Shown: positions 48,196 to 57,063, numbered from the stretch's first letter. The stretch: 64,000 nt of DNA from JAEUJM01 sp964635055 (GCA_964635055.1 CAZWMT010000006.1:1-64000), one strand, 5' to 3'. Notes: generated from the sequence alone by a model not told the origin. Translations and numbers: made by a program.

Positions 48196-49392
48196 ATGGC
48201 CTCCACCCAACCCGTCAGCGGAGCGTTCGACCTGGCCGAGGAGCAGGCGATCCACGCCGAGGCGCTCGCCGAGGCGTCACGGTCGTTCCTCCGCAGCCAC
48301 GGGTACGGCCCGGTCAAGCCCCCGATCCTCGAGCGGGCCGCGCCGTTCCTCGACCGGCTGGGCGAGGAGATCCGCAGCCGGATGTACATCTTCACCGACC
48401 CCGGTGGCCACGAGGTCTGCCTGCGGCCGGAGATGACCATCCCCACCGCCCGTCTCTACGCCGACGGGATCCACCACAAGGGTGCGCCCTTCCGCTGCTA
48501 CTACGTGGGCAGCGTCTTCCGCTTCGACTGGCCCAAGGAGGGCCGCTACCGACAGTTCACCCAGGCGGGCGCCGAGTACTTCGGCGCCGACGACCGGGCC
48601 GCGGCCGACGTCGAGGTGCTGGCCCTGGCCCACGGCCTGGTGCGGTCGTACGGCCTGGACGGGCTCGACGTGGTCGTGGGCGACGTCTCGTTCTTCGGTG
48701 CGTTGCTCACCGACGAGCGCCTGGCACCCGCGTGGAAGGTCCGGCTGGCCCGAGCCGCCCCCGACTTCGGGTCCCTCGAGCGCGAGCTCGACCAGAGCCG
48801 CGCCCTCGAGACGCCCGAGCGGCCCGCGGCCGACGAGATCGGGGCCCTGCTCGACAAGACACCAGCGGCCCAACGCGACGCGCTCCTCGGCCGGGTGCTG
48901 GCCACGGTGGGGCCCGAGCACTTCGGGGTGCGCTCACCGGAGGAGATCGCGCGTCGGCTGCTCAGCCAGGCCGAGGCGCTCGGTCCCATCGAGCCGGCCA
49001 TCGCGGACGCGTTGGGTGCGCTGCTGGCCGTCGACGCGCCGCTGGACGAGGGCCTGGGCCAGGTCCGCCGGATCGCGCAGGATGCCGGCTCCGACGCGCT
49101 GGCGCAGGTGGTCGACGGGTGGGACCGCCGGGTGACCCTGCTGGCCGAGCGCGGCGTCGAGCCGAGGTCGGTGCGGCTGCGACCGCGGATGGGTCGGGGC
49201 ATCAACTACTACACCGGCTTCGTGTTCGAGATCCACGACGGCACCGACTCGGACGAGAGCCAGTTGTGTGGCGGCGGTCGCTACGACGACCTCGTCGAGT
49301 CGGTGGGCGGCGCCGAACCGGTGCCCGCGGTCGGCTTCTCCCTGGGCCTCGAGCGGGTGCAGCTGCGGTTGTCGGGCGGGGGAGCCCCGTGA
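48196..49392 (+). CDS. hisZ: ATP phosphoribosyltransferase regulatory subunit
   Basis: The 398-residue protein is a HisRS-like catalytic-domain paralogue. Residues include RPEMTIPTARLYADG, GRYRQFTQAGAEYFGADD and GINYYTGFVFEIHD, but the C-terminal anticodon-binding domain is missing, which defines HisZ. Together with a short-form-type HisG it makes the active, histidine-regulated first enzyme of histidine synthesis. ATG 48196 lies 14 bases after the hisS stop. It precedes hisG by 49 bases. Confidence 0.9.
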   Translation: MASTQPVSGAFDLAEEQAIHAEALAEASRSFLRSHGYGPVKPPILERAAPFLDRLGEEIRSRMYIFTDPGGHEVCLRPEMTIPTARLYADGIHHKGAPFRCYYVGSVFRFDWPKEGRYRQFTQAGAEYFGADDRAAADVEVLALAHGLVRSYGLDGLDVVVGDVSFFGALLTDERLAPAWKVRLARAAPDFGSLERELDQSRALETPERPAADEIGALLDKTPAAQRDALLGRVLATVGPEHFGVRSPEEIARRLLSQAEALGPIEPAIADALGALLAVDAPLDEGLGQVRRIAQDAGSDALAQVVDGWDRRVTLLAERGVEPRSVRLRPRMGRGINYYTGFVFEIHDGTDSDESQLCGGGRYDDLVESVGGAEPVPAVGFSLGLERVQLRLSGGGAP

Positions 49393-49441
49393 CCGGCCCG
49401 TCGGCCCCGCCGGATGGGCGGCGCGAGCAGGAGCGCTCGGC

Positions 49442-50434
49442 ATGAGCCAGCCGCTGATCCTCTGCGTGGTCGCCAAGGGCTCGCTGCACGACGGCACCCT
49501 CGACCTGCTCGACCGTTGCTTCATCCCCATCAAGCGGGGAGGCAAGACCCGCTCCTACGCCGCCCGCATGGGGGGCCTGCGCGACGTCGAGGTGCTGTTG
49601 GCCCGCGCCGACGAGATCCCCGACCTGATCGCCTCCGGCCAGGCCCACGCCGGCATCACGGGCCTCGATCTGGTGAGTGAGGCCAACGCCGAGCCCGGCG
49701 GCGCCCCCCGGGTCACCGTCGTCATCGGCGACCTGTCCTTCGGTCGGGCCGACCTGGTGGTTGGTGTCCCCGCCATCTGGCTCGACGTGACCAGCCTGGA
49801 CGACCTGCTCGAGGTGGCCGCCGACATCCGCCACGAGCACGGCCGGGTGCTGCGGGTGGCCACGAAGTTCCCCAACCTCACCAGGTCGTACTTCTCGCAG
49901 AACGGCTTCAGCGACTACCGCATCGTCCCGTCGCTCGGGGCCACCGAGGGTGCCCCCAAGGCGGGCACGGCCGACATCATCATCGACCTCACATCCACGG
50001 GCGCCACCCTCGACAGCAACGGCCTCAAGCAGATCGAGGGGGGCCGGGCCCTGCGGTCACAGGCCTGCCTGGTGGGGGCGGCCGACCCCTCCGTCTGGCA
50101 GCCGACCCGTCGCCGCGCGTTCACCCAGGTGATCGATCTCATCGAGTCGGCCCTGGCCGCCGAGGAGACCCGTGTGGTCCGGGCCCACTTCGACCAGGCG
50201 GGGCCGGACTGTCGCGCCGCGCTCGATGACGTGCTGCTCGACAGCGCCTGGATCGAGGCCGACCACGGCACCGAGCTCGACGGCCACCTGGCCATCGACG
50301 ACGTGCACGAGGTGCTGCGGCTGCTGCGCGAGCACGCCGCGGAGACCGCGGTGATCGAGGCGGTCGACCTCATGGTGCGCCCGACCCACCACTACGCCGA
50401 GGCGTTCTTCGCCGGCATCGACGCCGTGCCCTGA
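49442..50434 (+). CDS. hisG: ATP phosphoribosyltransferase catalytic subunit, extended alphaproteobacterial-like form
   Basis: The 330-residue protein is HisG: LILCVVAKGSLHDGTLDLL, AGITGLDLVSEA, the PRPP loop in GTADIIIDLTSTGATL, and VATKFPNLTRSYF. It catalyses ATP plus PRPP to phosphoribosyl-ATP. The body resembles the HisZ-dependent form seen in Rhizobiales. It also has a C-terminal extension of about 90 residues, as I recall for Bradyrhizobium-type HisG, rather than the standard regulatory HisG_C domain. ATG 49442 follows AGGAG at nine bases. It is convergent with the small membrane protein at 50461. Confidence 0.9.
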   Translation: MSQPLILCVVAKGSLHDGTLDLLDRCFIPIKRGGKTRSYAARMGGLRDVEVLLARADEIPDLIASGQAHAGITGLDLVSEANAEPGGAPRVTVVIGDLSFGRADLVVGVPAIWLDVTSLDDLLEVAADIRHEHGRVLRVATKFPNLTRSYFSQNGFSDYRIVPSLGATEGAPKAGTADIIIDLTSTGATLDSNGLKQIEGGRALRSQACLVGAADPSVWQPTRRRAFTQVIDLIESALAAEETRVVRAHFDQAGPDCRAALDDVLLDSAWIEADHGTELDGHLAIDDVHEVLRLLREHAAETAVIEAVDLMVRPTHHYAEAFFAGIDAVP

Positions 50435-50460
50435 CCGGCGAGAACGGGTGCTGTCCCGGG

Positions 50461-50733
50461 TCAGCCCGCGGTGAGCTGGCCGTAGGTGATGCAGAGGCCC
50501 AGCACGTTGATCACCACGAGGCCGGCCACGACCAGGATGGCGGCGGTGGTGCGCACGGGTGAGCGGGTCACCCGCACCGGGGCGGGCATGTACCAGCCGG
50601 GCAGCAACGCGCCGCCGGCGTCCTCGGGGCCCCGGTAGGGCACGGCGTCGGCCGGGAGGGGCGCGTCGGGGTCGGCGGCCAGGGCCAGTGCGGCGAGCTC
50701 GTCGTCGGTGAAGGGCGGCTCAGTCGTCGTCAC
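50461..50733 (-). CDS. Small single-pass membrane protein
   Basis: The 90-residue protein starts at GTG 50733 and has an acidic N-terminal half and one C-terminal hydrophobic helix (TTAAILVVAGLVVINVLGL). It has no known domain. It overlaps the upstream universal stress protein gene by 14 bases, so the two are probably translated together. Function unknown. Confidence 0.6.
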   Translation of the reverse strand: MTTTEPPFTDDELAALALAADPDAPLPADAVPYRGPEDAGGALLPGWYMPAPVRVTRSPVRTTAAILVVAGLVVINVLGLCITYGQLTAG

Positions 50734-51151
50734 GGACCACCACCACCGGGCACGGGCTGTGGTGCACGCACTGCTGGCTGACCGAGCCGAGCAGCAGGCC
50801 GGTGAAGCCGCCGACCCCGCGGGCGCCCACCACCAGCAGGTCGGCGCTCGCGGCCGCCTCGAGCAGCGCCCGGGCGGGCAGGTCGCAGACCGCGGTCTCG
50901 CGGACCTCGACGTCGGCGGCGGTGCCCACCTCGGCCCGCACCTTCTCGACGATGGCGTGCACCGCGACCAGGGCGTCGGCCTCGTCGAAGTCGGCGGTGA
51001 AGTCGTGCCCGGTGACGGCGGTCTGGTCCAGGTAGCTCCAGGCGGCCAGCACCTGGACGGGGTCGCCGCGCACCGCACCCTCCCGGAGGGCCCAGGCCAG
51101 CGCGGCCTCAGAGGACTCCGACGCGTCGACGCCCACGACGATCAGTCCCAT
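50720..51151 (-). CDS. Universal stress protein, UspA family
   Basis: The 143-residue single-domain Usp starts MGLIVVGVDASESSEAAL and ends with the nucleotide-binding loop GARGVGGFTGLLLGSVSQQ followed by CPVVVVRDDD. It is the second Usp in the window and is not next to the dormancy-like cluster. It overlaps the small membrane-protein gene downstream. An inverted repeat at 51204-51253 separates it from the DJ-1-like gene on the same strand. Confidence 0.9.
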   Translation of the reverse strand: MGLIVVGVDASESSEAALAWALREGAVRGDPVQVLAAWSYLDQTAVTGHDFTADFDEADALVAVHAIVEKVRAEVGTAADVEVRETAVCDLPARALLEAAASADLLVVGARGVGGFTGLLLGSVSQQCVHHSPCPVVVVRDDD

Positions 51152-51203
51152 GCGGCCACTGTACGGGGCGCAGGGCCGGGAGGTCGCCCGGGCCCATCCT
51201 GGC

Positions 51204-51253
51204 GAACTGGCGCCCGATCCGGTTGCCAGCGCAGTCGAATCGGGCGCCAGTTC
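51204..51253 (-). terminator. Long inverted repeat overlapping the DJ-1-like gene stop
   Basis: GAACTGGCGCCCGAT (51204-51218) is a perfect 15-base complement of ATCGGGCGCCAGTTC (51239-51253) with a 20-base loop. It overlaps the stop at 51252. Its sequence is related to the hairpin at 61113-61162 by compensated substitutions. There is no T run. Confidence 0.5.
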
Positions 51254-51992
51254 ACCGGTCGAGGAGGGCGGCGAAGCGCTCGGCGAACAGGTAGGCGTCG
51301 CCGGGCCATCGGGCCGAGACGTAGCGCCCGTCCTCGACCACGAAGGCGGGGCCGTGGTCGGTGCGGGTCCCGCGCCTGATGCCGGCGAACGGGCCCCGCT
51401 CGAACTGGCTCGGGTCGTCCAGGGCGGACCGCACCTCGTCCTCCACGTAGGCCGGGTAGGTCCGGTAGTAGCGACCGAGCCGCCACGCGGTGAGGTAGAA
51501 CGCGCTGCGCTCGAGGGGCTTGGTGAGACACGTCGTGTGCGATCCGGCGAGCAGGCTGCGCCCGTCCTCGCTCGTCGCCCGGGCCAGCACCAGCACGCCG
51601 TGGCAGATCGCTCCGACCGGCCGCTCGAGGCCCCAGAACTCGGCCACCCGGTGCCGGAGCACCGCCGATCCCAGGTACTGGCGCATGCGGGGGGCGTGGC
51701 CGCCGGGAAGGAGCAGGCCGTCGTAGTCCTCGACCCGCAGGTCGATCCACGCGAGGGGGTCGCGGAACTCGGGTGCGCGGGTGAGCTCGCGGTAGAACGC
51801 CTTGGGCTCGTCCGCCGCGCCCAGGCGGCCGAACAGCACCCCGGTCAGGAGCCTCGGGTCGGCCTCGGGCACCACCCCGGGCCGCTCCGTGGCGAACACC
51901 ACCTCGTGGCCGGCCTCGGTGAGCAGCTTCCACGGCACCGCCACCTCGGTGACGTCGAAGTCGTGGTCGGGGAGGGGGACGAGGACCCGCAT
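51252..51992 (-). CDS. DJ-1/PfpI-family protein (class I glutamine amidotransferase-like)
   Basis: The 246-residue protein has the DJ-1/PfpI fold signature: VLVPLPDHDFDVTEVAVPW, DGLLLPGGHAPRM and the nucleophile elbow AICHGVLVLA with its conserved cysteine. Proteins of this group include chaperones, proteases and glyoxalases; which applies is not clear. The gene is the only one between the universal stress protein and the secreted repeat protein, on the same strand. It ends in a long inverted repeat. Confidence 0.87.
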   Translation of the reverse strand: MRVLVPLPDHDFDVTEVAVPWKLLTEAGHEVVFATERPGVVPEADPRLLTGVLFGRLGAADEPKAFYRELTRAPEFRDPLAWIDLRVEDYDGLLLPGGHAPRMRQYLGSAVLRHRVAEFWGLERPVGAICHGVLVLARATSEDGRSLLAGSHTTCLTKPLERSAFYLTAWRLGRYYRTYPAYVEDEVRSALDDPSQFERGPFAGIRRGTRTDHGPAFVVEDGRYVSARWPGDAYLFAERFAALLDR

Positions 51993-52034
51993 GAGGAGCC
52001 CGACCGTAGCGAACGGTCGCCCGGCCTGATCCGG

Positions 52035-53849
52035 TCAGTACCGCCAGAGGCGGTCGCGTCGCCCGGGGTCACCGTGCCACAGCACGTCGTCGCGCCCGGT
52101 GCCGTCGAAGTCGCCGACCGCCGGGTAGGCGAACGAGCCGTCCATGGTGACGGCGTTGCCGACGAAGCCGCCGTTGGCCGTCCCCAGCCAGATGGCGTCG
52201 GTCTCGGCGCCGGCGCCGTACCAGAAGATGTCGGTGCGCTGGTCGGCGTTGAAGTCGCCCGTCAGCGGGCGGTCGGACACGTAATCGCTGTCGGCGGCCT
52301 CGGCCGAGAAGCGGTTGTCGCGGGTGCCCCGCCACAACGAGTCGGGGGTGGCGCCCTCGCCGTACCAGAAGATGTCGTCGGGGCCGTCGCCGTTGAAGTC
52401 GCCGGCCAGGGGTTGGTAGTTGCCGTCGACCTGTGTGCTGCGGCCGACGAAACGCCCGTAGACCGAGCCGTACCAGACCGGGTCGCTGCCCGCTCCCGGC
52501 TGGTACCAGAACACATCGTCGGCCCGGTCGCCGTTGAAGTCGCCGACCACCGGCTGGTAGGTGCCGTTCACCGTGACGTCGACGTTGCGGAACGTCCGGT
52601 TGCGGGTCCCCAGCCACAGGTGGTCGGCGGCCGGCCCGGGGCCGTACCAGAACACGTCGTCGACGCAGTCGGCGTTGAAGTCGCCGGCGAGCGGCCGGTA
52701 GTTGCCGCCCACCTCCCGGACGGTGTCCGAGAACCGGCCGTCACCCGCGGAGTACCACACGTGGTCGTCGTCACCGCCGGGCCGGTACCACAGCAGATCG
52801 TCGCGTCCGTCGCCGTCGAAGTCGCCGGCCGCCGGCTGCTGCCACGCCGGGTTCACGTCGATGCCCTGCACGTCGCGGTCCGCCGAGCGGAAGGTCGGTG
52901 CGTGGTACACCTGCGTCCAGTAGCTGGTCTGGCCCGCGCCGCCGGCCCGGGTGAGGCTGAAGTGCACGTGGTCGGTGTGGGGCGACGAGCCCGAGTACGG
53001 CGCCCACCCGCGCGCGGTGTCGTACATCCGGAACATGTGCCGGTTCCAGATGATGTACATGATCCCCAGCCGGCGGGCGTTGGCGTAGGTGTTGCAGTTG
53101 GCGTCGGTGGCGAACAACCAGTCGAACAGGCGCTGGACCCGGGCCCGGTCGGTGCTGCTACCGGCGTTGTTGGGCCAGTCCCAGGCCCGGCCTTCCTTGT
53201 GCTCGCTGGTGCCCCCGATGTTGCAGGCGCGCACCGAGCCCAGGGTGCCGCCGCCGTAGTTGGCCTGCACGAGACGACGGAACGCGGCCATGCCGGGCTT
53301 CTCGGTGGGGCTGCAGGTGGACTGGCCGTCGTACTCGGGGAAGGGCTCGATCCCGCCGTTGAACGGCGGGGTCGTGATCTCCGGCGCCGCCGGTCCCTCA
53401 CCGGTGACCGTGAAGGTGCGGTTGGCGTAGGTGACGGGGTCGCGGTCCTCGAAGCCCGGTGAGGCGCAGACCGCCTTGAGCCGGTAGGTCCCCACTGCCG
53501 CGTCATCGGGGACGGTGAGGGTCCCGCGCCACGAGCCGTCGGCGTCGACGGGCACCGTCTCGTCGGCGGACACCACCCCGTCGTGGACCAACGTCACGAC
53601 GACGCCGTCACCCGGGGTGCTGGTGCCCGGCAACAGGCATCCGCCGCCGGACACCTCGACGGCGGTGCCCGTGAGGCCTCGTGCGGGTGTGCTCTCGAAC
53701 GCCGGCCCACCCGATGCCCCGTGGTTGGCTCCGGCCTGGGGGACCGGGGTCAGGAGGGTGAACAGCAGCACACCCGTCAGGGCCCCGATCGACAGCGTGC
53801 GGACGGGGGCGGGCCGGCGCCGCTGCTCTCGCTCGTCGGACATCGTCAC
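52035..53849 (-). CDS. Secreted multi-domain protein: Ig-like region, M15/VanY-like domain, FG-GAP/VCBS repeats
   Basis: The 604-residue protein has a signal peptide (hydrophobic ALTGVLLFTLLTPVP, then ANHGASG). An Ig-like region (about 45-155) follows. A middle domain (about 165-315) has EHKEGRAWDW and HTDHVHFSL, metal-ligand patterns of M15/VanY-type peptidases. The C-terminal half has about six repeats of the type AGDFNGDGPDDIFWYG, the calcium-binding FG-GAP/VCBS motif that folds as a beta-propeller. It is likely an extracellular cell-wall-associated protein with possible peptidase activity. The start is ATG 53849, or the second Met at residue 3. Confidence 0.82.
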   Translation of the reverse strand: MTMSDEREQRRRPAPVRTLSIGALTGVLLFTLLTPVPQAGANHGASGGPAFESTPARGLTGTAVEVSGGGCLLPGTSTPGDGVVVTLVHDGVVSADETVPVDADGSWRGTLTVPDDAAVGTYRLKAVCASPGFEDRDPVTYANRTFTVTGEGPAAPEITTPPFNGGIEPFPEYDGQSTCSPTEKPGMAAFRRLVQANYGGGTLGSVRACNIGGTSEHKEGRAWDWPNNAGSSTDRARVQRLFDWLFATDANCNTYANARRLGIMYIIWNRHMFRMYDTARGWAPYSGSSPHTDHVHFSLTRAGGAGQTSYWTQVYHAPTFRSADRDVQGIDVNPAWQQPAAGDFDGDGRDDLLWYRPGGDDDHVWYSAGDGRFSDTVREVGGNYRPLAGDFNADCVDDVFWYGPGPAADHLWLGTRNRTFRNVDVTVNGTYQPVVGDFNGDRADDVFWYQPGAGSDPVWYGSVYGRFVGRSTQVDGNYQPLAGDFNGDGPDDIFWYGEGATPDSLWRGTRDNRFSAEAADSDYVSDRPLTGDFNADQRTDIFWYGAGAETDAIWLGTANGGFVGNAVTMDGSFAYPAVGDFDGTGRDDVLWHGDPGRRDRLWRY

Positions 53850-54016
53850 CGGACACTGCTCCCTTCCCGGCGAACCGGATCGTGGTGGTCATTTCGACGA
53901 ACCGGGACGTCCGCTGAAGTCGCTCCGGTGATCCGTGTGGCCTACCCAACGGTGGAGGGGGCGAGAACGACTAAGAAGGGAGGTCCCGCGACCCCGACCA
54001 CAGAGGAGCGGAACCC

Positions 54017-55198
54017 GTGGACACGACTGCCCCCGATGCCTTCGCACCGGCGACCCTCGGGCCGCTCACGCTGCGCAACCGCATCCTCAAGGCCGCCACC
54101 TTCGAGGGGATGACCCGCGAGCACGTGGTGTCGGACCGGCTCGTCGACTTCCACCGCACCATCGCCGCCGGCGGGGTGGCCCTGACGACCGTGGCGTACT
54201 GCGCGGTCTCTCCGGAGGGTTGCGGGACGCCCAACGAGATCATCCTCAGCCGCGATGCCGTTCCGGGGTTGCAGCGACTGGCCGACGCGGTGCACGCCGA
54301 GGGTGCCGCGGTGTCGGCCCAGATCGGCCATGCCGGGGCGGTGGCGGCGGCGACGGGCCACCAGGGCCTCTCGCCGTCGGTGATCTTCAGCCCGCTGGCC
54401 ATGCGCCGCACGCGTGCGGTCACCAGCGGCGACATCGCCCGCATCACGAAGGACTTCGCCGACGCGGCGCGGATCGTCGCCGATGGCGGTTTCGACGCGG
54501 TCGAGATCCACCTGGGCCATGGCTACCTGCCCAGCGAGTTCCTCAGCCCGAAGCTCAACAAGCGCACCGACGAGTGGGGCGGGTCACTGGAGAACCGGGC
54601 CCGCTTCCCTCGACAGGTCGTGCAGGCCGTGCGCGACGCGGTGGGCGACCGGGTGGCGGTGCTGGCCAAGCTCAACATGGCCGACGGCGTGCCCGGCGGC
54701 CTCTGGCTCGACGAGAGCGTCGAGGTGGCCAGGTTGCTCGAGGCCGACGGCTGCCTCGACGCCATCGAGCTCACCGGCGGTAGCTCGCTCCAGAACCCGA
54801 TGTACCTGTTCCGGGGCGAGGCGCCCGTGCGCGAGATGGCGGTGGCGATGCCCAAGGTCATCCGCCCGGCCTTCCGGTTGCTCGGCGGCCGGTTCCTCCC
54901 CTCGTACCCGTACGAGGAGGCCTACTTCCTGCCCTACGCCCGGCAGTTCCGAGCTGCGGTCGACCTGCCGCTGGTGCTCCTCGGCGGCATCAGCAACCGG
55001 GACACGGTCGACCGGGCCATGGCCGAGGGCTTCGAGTTCGTGGCCATGGGTCGGGCCCTGCTGCGCGAGCCCGACCTGGTCGCCAAGCTGGCCTCGGGTG
55101 CGTCGGTCGAGTCGCTGTGCGTGCACTGCAACAAGTGCATGCCCACGATCTACCGCGGCACCCACTGCGTCCTCGTCCCCGAGGACCAGCGCGCCTGA
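54017..55198 (+). CDS. Old Yellow Enzyme-family NADH:flavin oxidoreductase
   Basis: The 393-residue protein is a TIM-barrel flavoenzyme. It has PATLGPLTLRNRILKAATFEG at the start, GHGYLPSEFLSP, an NKRTDEWGGSLENRARFP motif and an FMN-binding C-terminal LLGGISNRD..DRAM..GFEFVAMGRALL. It ends with a cysteine-rich segment, CVHCNKC and a later cysteine, similar to the Fe-S site of 2,4-dienoyl-CoA reductase and related enzymes. It has no second flavin/NAD domain, so it is a short member. GTG 54017 follows GGAG. Neighbours suggest a role in unsaturated-acyl or steroid reduction. Confidence 0.85.
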   Translation: MDTTAPDAFAPATLGPLTLRNRILKAATFEGMTREHVVSDRLVDFHRTIAAGGVALTTVAYCAVSPEGCGTPNEIILSRDAVPGLQRLADAVHAEGAAVSAQIGHAGAVAAATGHQGLSPSVIFSPLAMRRTRAVTSGDIARITKDFADAARIVADGGFDAVEIHLGHGYLPSEFLSPKLNKRTDEWGGSLENRARFPRQVVQAVRDAVGDRVAVLAKLNMADGVPGGLWLDESVEVARLLEADGCLDAIELTGGSSLQNPMYLFRGEAPVREMAVAMPKVIRPAFRLLGGRFLPSYPYEEAYFLPYARQFRAAVDLPLVLLGGISNRDTVDRAMAEGFEFVAMGRALLREPDLVAKLASGASVESLCVHCNKCMPTIYRGTHCVLVPEDQRA

Positions 55199-55284
55199 TC
55201 GTCGGCTCTTCGGCTGACGCCTCATCGCGATCATCAGGACTCGCTCGTCCCTCGCTCGTCGCGCCGGCCTCCGAGCCTTGCCCG

Positions 55285-55301
55285 CCGGGGACGGGTCCCG
55301 G
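55285..55301. terminator. Short hairpin between convergent genes
   Basis: CCGGGGAC...GTCCCGG (55285-55301) can form a short G-C stem with a bulged G, in the 110-base gap between the converging OYE and FadD genes. The gap also has CTCGCTCGTC twice. Confidence 0.3.
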
Positions 55302-55308
55302 TTGGAGC

Positions 55309-56946
55309 TCAGTCGGCCGCCGGGGTCTCCTGCGCCGCCGTCTTGGCCCAGCGGTAGTCGGCCTTGCCGCTCGGTGAGCGGGTGACGGACTCCACCAGGT
55401 GCAGCTCGCGGGGCACCTTGTAGCCGGCGATCTTGGTGCGGCAGTGCTCGGCCAGGTCGGCCAGCGCCGGCGTGTTGCCGGGCCGGGGCGCCACCACCGC
55501 GGTGACCCGCTCACCGAACCGCTCGTCGGGCATGCCCACCACCACGGCGTCGAACACCTGTGGGTGGCTCTTGAGCGCGGCCTCGACCTCCTCGGGGAAG
55601 ATCTTCTCGCCGCCCGAGTTGATGCTTACCGAGCCCCGCCCGAACAGGGTGATGGTGCCGTCGGCCTCGACGGTGGCCCAGTCGCCGGGTAGCACCCAGC
55701 GGACGCCGTGGCGGTCGACCTTGAAGGTCTCGGCGGTCTTGGCCTCGGCCTTGTAGTAGCCGAGCGGGATGTGGCCGGTGCGGGCCAGCAGGCCCTTCTG
55801 TCCCGACCCGGGCTCGATGGGGTCGAGGTGCTCGTCGAGCACGTTGGTGGACGCCGTCACCGCGAACTGCGGGTGTCCCTCGGCGGACGCGCCCACCGCC
55901 GAGCCCTGCGCCCCTGTCTCCGAGGCGCCGAAGGCATCGCTGATGATCAGGTTGGGCAACACGTCGAGCAGTTGCTGCTTCACCCCGGCCGACAGGATGG
56001 CGCCACCGGATCCCAGGGCGAAGAAGTTGCTGAGGTCGTAGTCGTCGCGGTGGGCGACCAGTTCCTCGACCAGCGGGCGGGCCATGGCGTCGCCCACCAC
56101 TGTCATCGTCATCACCTTCTCGTCGACCACGGCCCGCCAGATGGCCGCGGGGTCGAAGTGCTGGGTGGCGGGCAGCACCATGGTGCCGCCGCTGTGGAAG
56201 CAGATGTAGGTGACCCACTGGGCGGCGCCGTGCATGAGCGGGGCCGCGGTGGCCATGGTCATGGTGCCACCGGTCTGCGCCACCCGGTCGGCCAGGTCCT
56301 CGGGCGTCGCCGGAGGCTCGGTCAGTCCCATGGCCGAGCCGTCCATCGCCGCGAAGAAGATGTCCTCCTGGCGCCACATCACGCCCTTCGGCATGCCGGT
56401 GGTGCCGCCGGTGTAGAGGATGTAGAGGTCGTCGCCGGAACGCTCGGCGAAGTCGCGCTCAGGCGACTGCTCGGCCAGCGCGGCCTCGTACTCGGCCACC
56501 TGGTGGTCGGCCGTGTCGAGACCGCCGATGTCGGCGCCCGACCCGTCCTCCACGTACAGGAAGCTGGTCACGCCCGGCACCTTGTGGGTGACCGCGGCGA
56601 TGGTGGGGGCGAACTCGCGGTGGTGCACCACCGAGACCAGGTCGGCGTCGTCGAACAGGTACACCAACTCGTCCTCGACGTAGCGGTAGTTCACGTTCAC
56701 CGGCACGGCGCGGATCTTCCACGCCGCCAACATGGCCTCGACGTACTCGGTGCCGTTGTGCAGGTAGAGCCCGATGTGGTCGCCGACGCCCACACCGCGC
56801 GCGGCCAGGGCGTGGGCCAGGCGGGTGGCCCGCTCGTCGAGCTCTCGGTAGGTGATCCGGCGCTGGTCGGTGATGATCGCCAGCTGGTCGGGGACGGCGT
56901 CGCTCACGACCTCGAGGGTGTCGGCGAAGGTGAAGGGGCGGGCCAT
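55309..56946 (-). CDS. Acyl-CoA synthetase (AMP-binding, FadD-type)
   Basis: The 545-residue enzyme is an AMP-forming ligase with the P-loop YTGGTTGMPKGVMWRQED and the adenylate motif around SDAFGASETGAQG. The hinge region contains LFGRGSVSINSGGEKIFPEEVE, and a C-terminal lysine lies in SPSGKADYRW. The MWRQED continuation is typical of the FadD17/FadD19 group, which includes ligases for cholesterol side-chain acids. It is divergent from an aldehyde dehydrogenase across a 129-base gap with a KstR-type operator. Activation of a branched or steroid-derived acid is likely but unproven. Confidence 0.9.
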   Translation of the reverse strand: MARPFTFADTLEVVSDAVPDQLAIITDQRRITYRELDERATRLAHALAARGVGVGDHIGLYLHNGTEYVEAMLAAWKIRAVPVNVNYRYVEDELVYLFDDADLVSVVHHREFAPTIAAVTHKVPGVTSFLYVEDGSGADIGGLDTADHQVAEYEAALAEQSPERDFAERSGDDLYILYTGGTTGMPKGVMWRQEDIFFAAMDGSAMGLTEPPATPEDLADRVAQTGGTMTMATAAPLMHGAAQWVTYICFHSGGTMVLPATQHFDPAAIWRAVVDEKVMTMTVVGDAMARPLVEELVAHRDDYDLSNFFALGSGGAILSAGVKQQLLDVLPNLIISDAFGASETGAQGSAVGASAEGHPQFAVTASTNVLDEHLDPIEPGSGQKGLLARTGHIPLGYYKAEAKTAETFKVDRHGVRWVLPGDWATVEADGTITLFGRGSVSINSGGEKIFPEEVEAALKSHPQVFDAVVVGMPDERFGERVTAVVAPRPGNTPALADLAEHCRTKIAGYKVPRELHLVESVTRSPSGKADYRWAKTAAQETPAAD

Positions 56947-57039
56947 GGGTCGGGGAGCTCCTGGAGGATCGTCGGCTGCGCCACTCTGTCACGGGGCCGC
57001 CCGTACGACCCAGGTGGACGACCCGGGTGGCCGCCTCAG

Positions 57040-57045
57040 TAGAGT
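57040..57045 (+). promoter_or_regulatory. Possible -10 element of the aldehyde dehydrogenase
   Basis: TAGAGT fits TANNNT; transcription would begin near 57052, inside the KstR-type operator. The ribosome site GGAGGAG follows at 57065-57071. Confidence 0.4.
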
Positions 57046-57049
57046 CAAC

Positions 57050-57063
57050 TGGAACCTGTTCTA
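57050..57063. promoter_or_regulatory. KstR-type operator (TNNAACNNGTTNNA) between FadD and ALDH
   Basis: TGGAACCTGTTCTA matches the published KstR pattern of mycobacterial cholesterol genes at all fixed positions and is nearly palindromic. It lies 12 bases before the aldehyde dehydrogenase ATG and overlaps the expected transcription start. No kstR gene is in the window. Confidence 0.55.
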
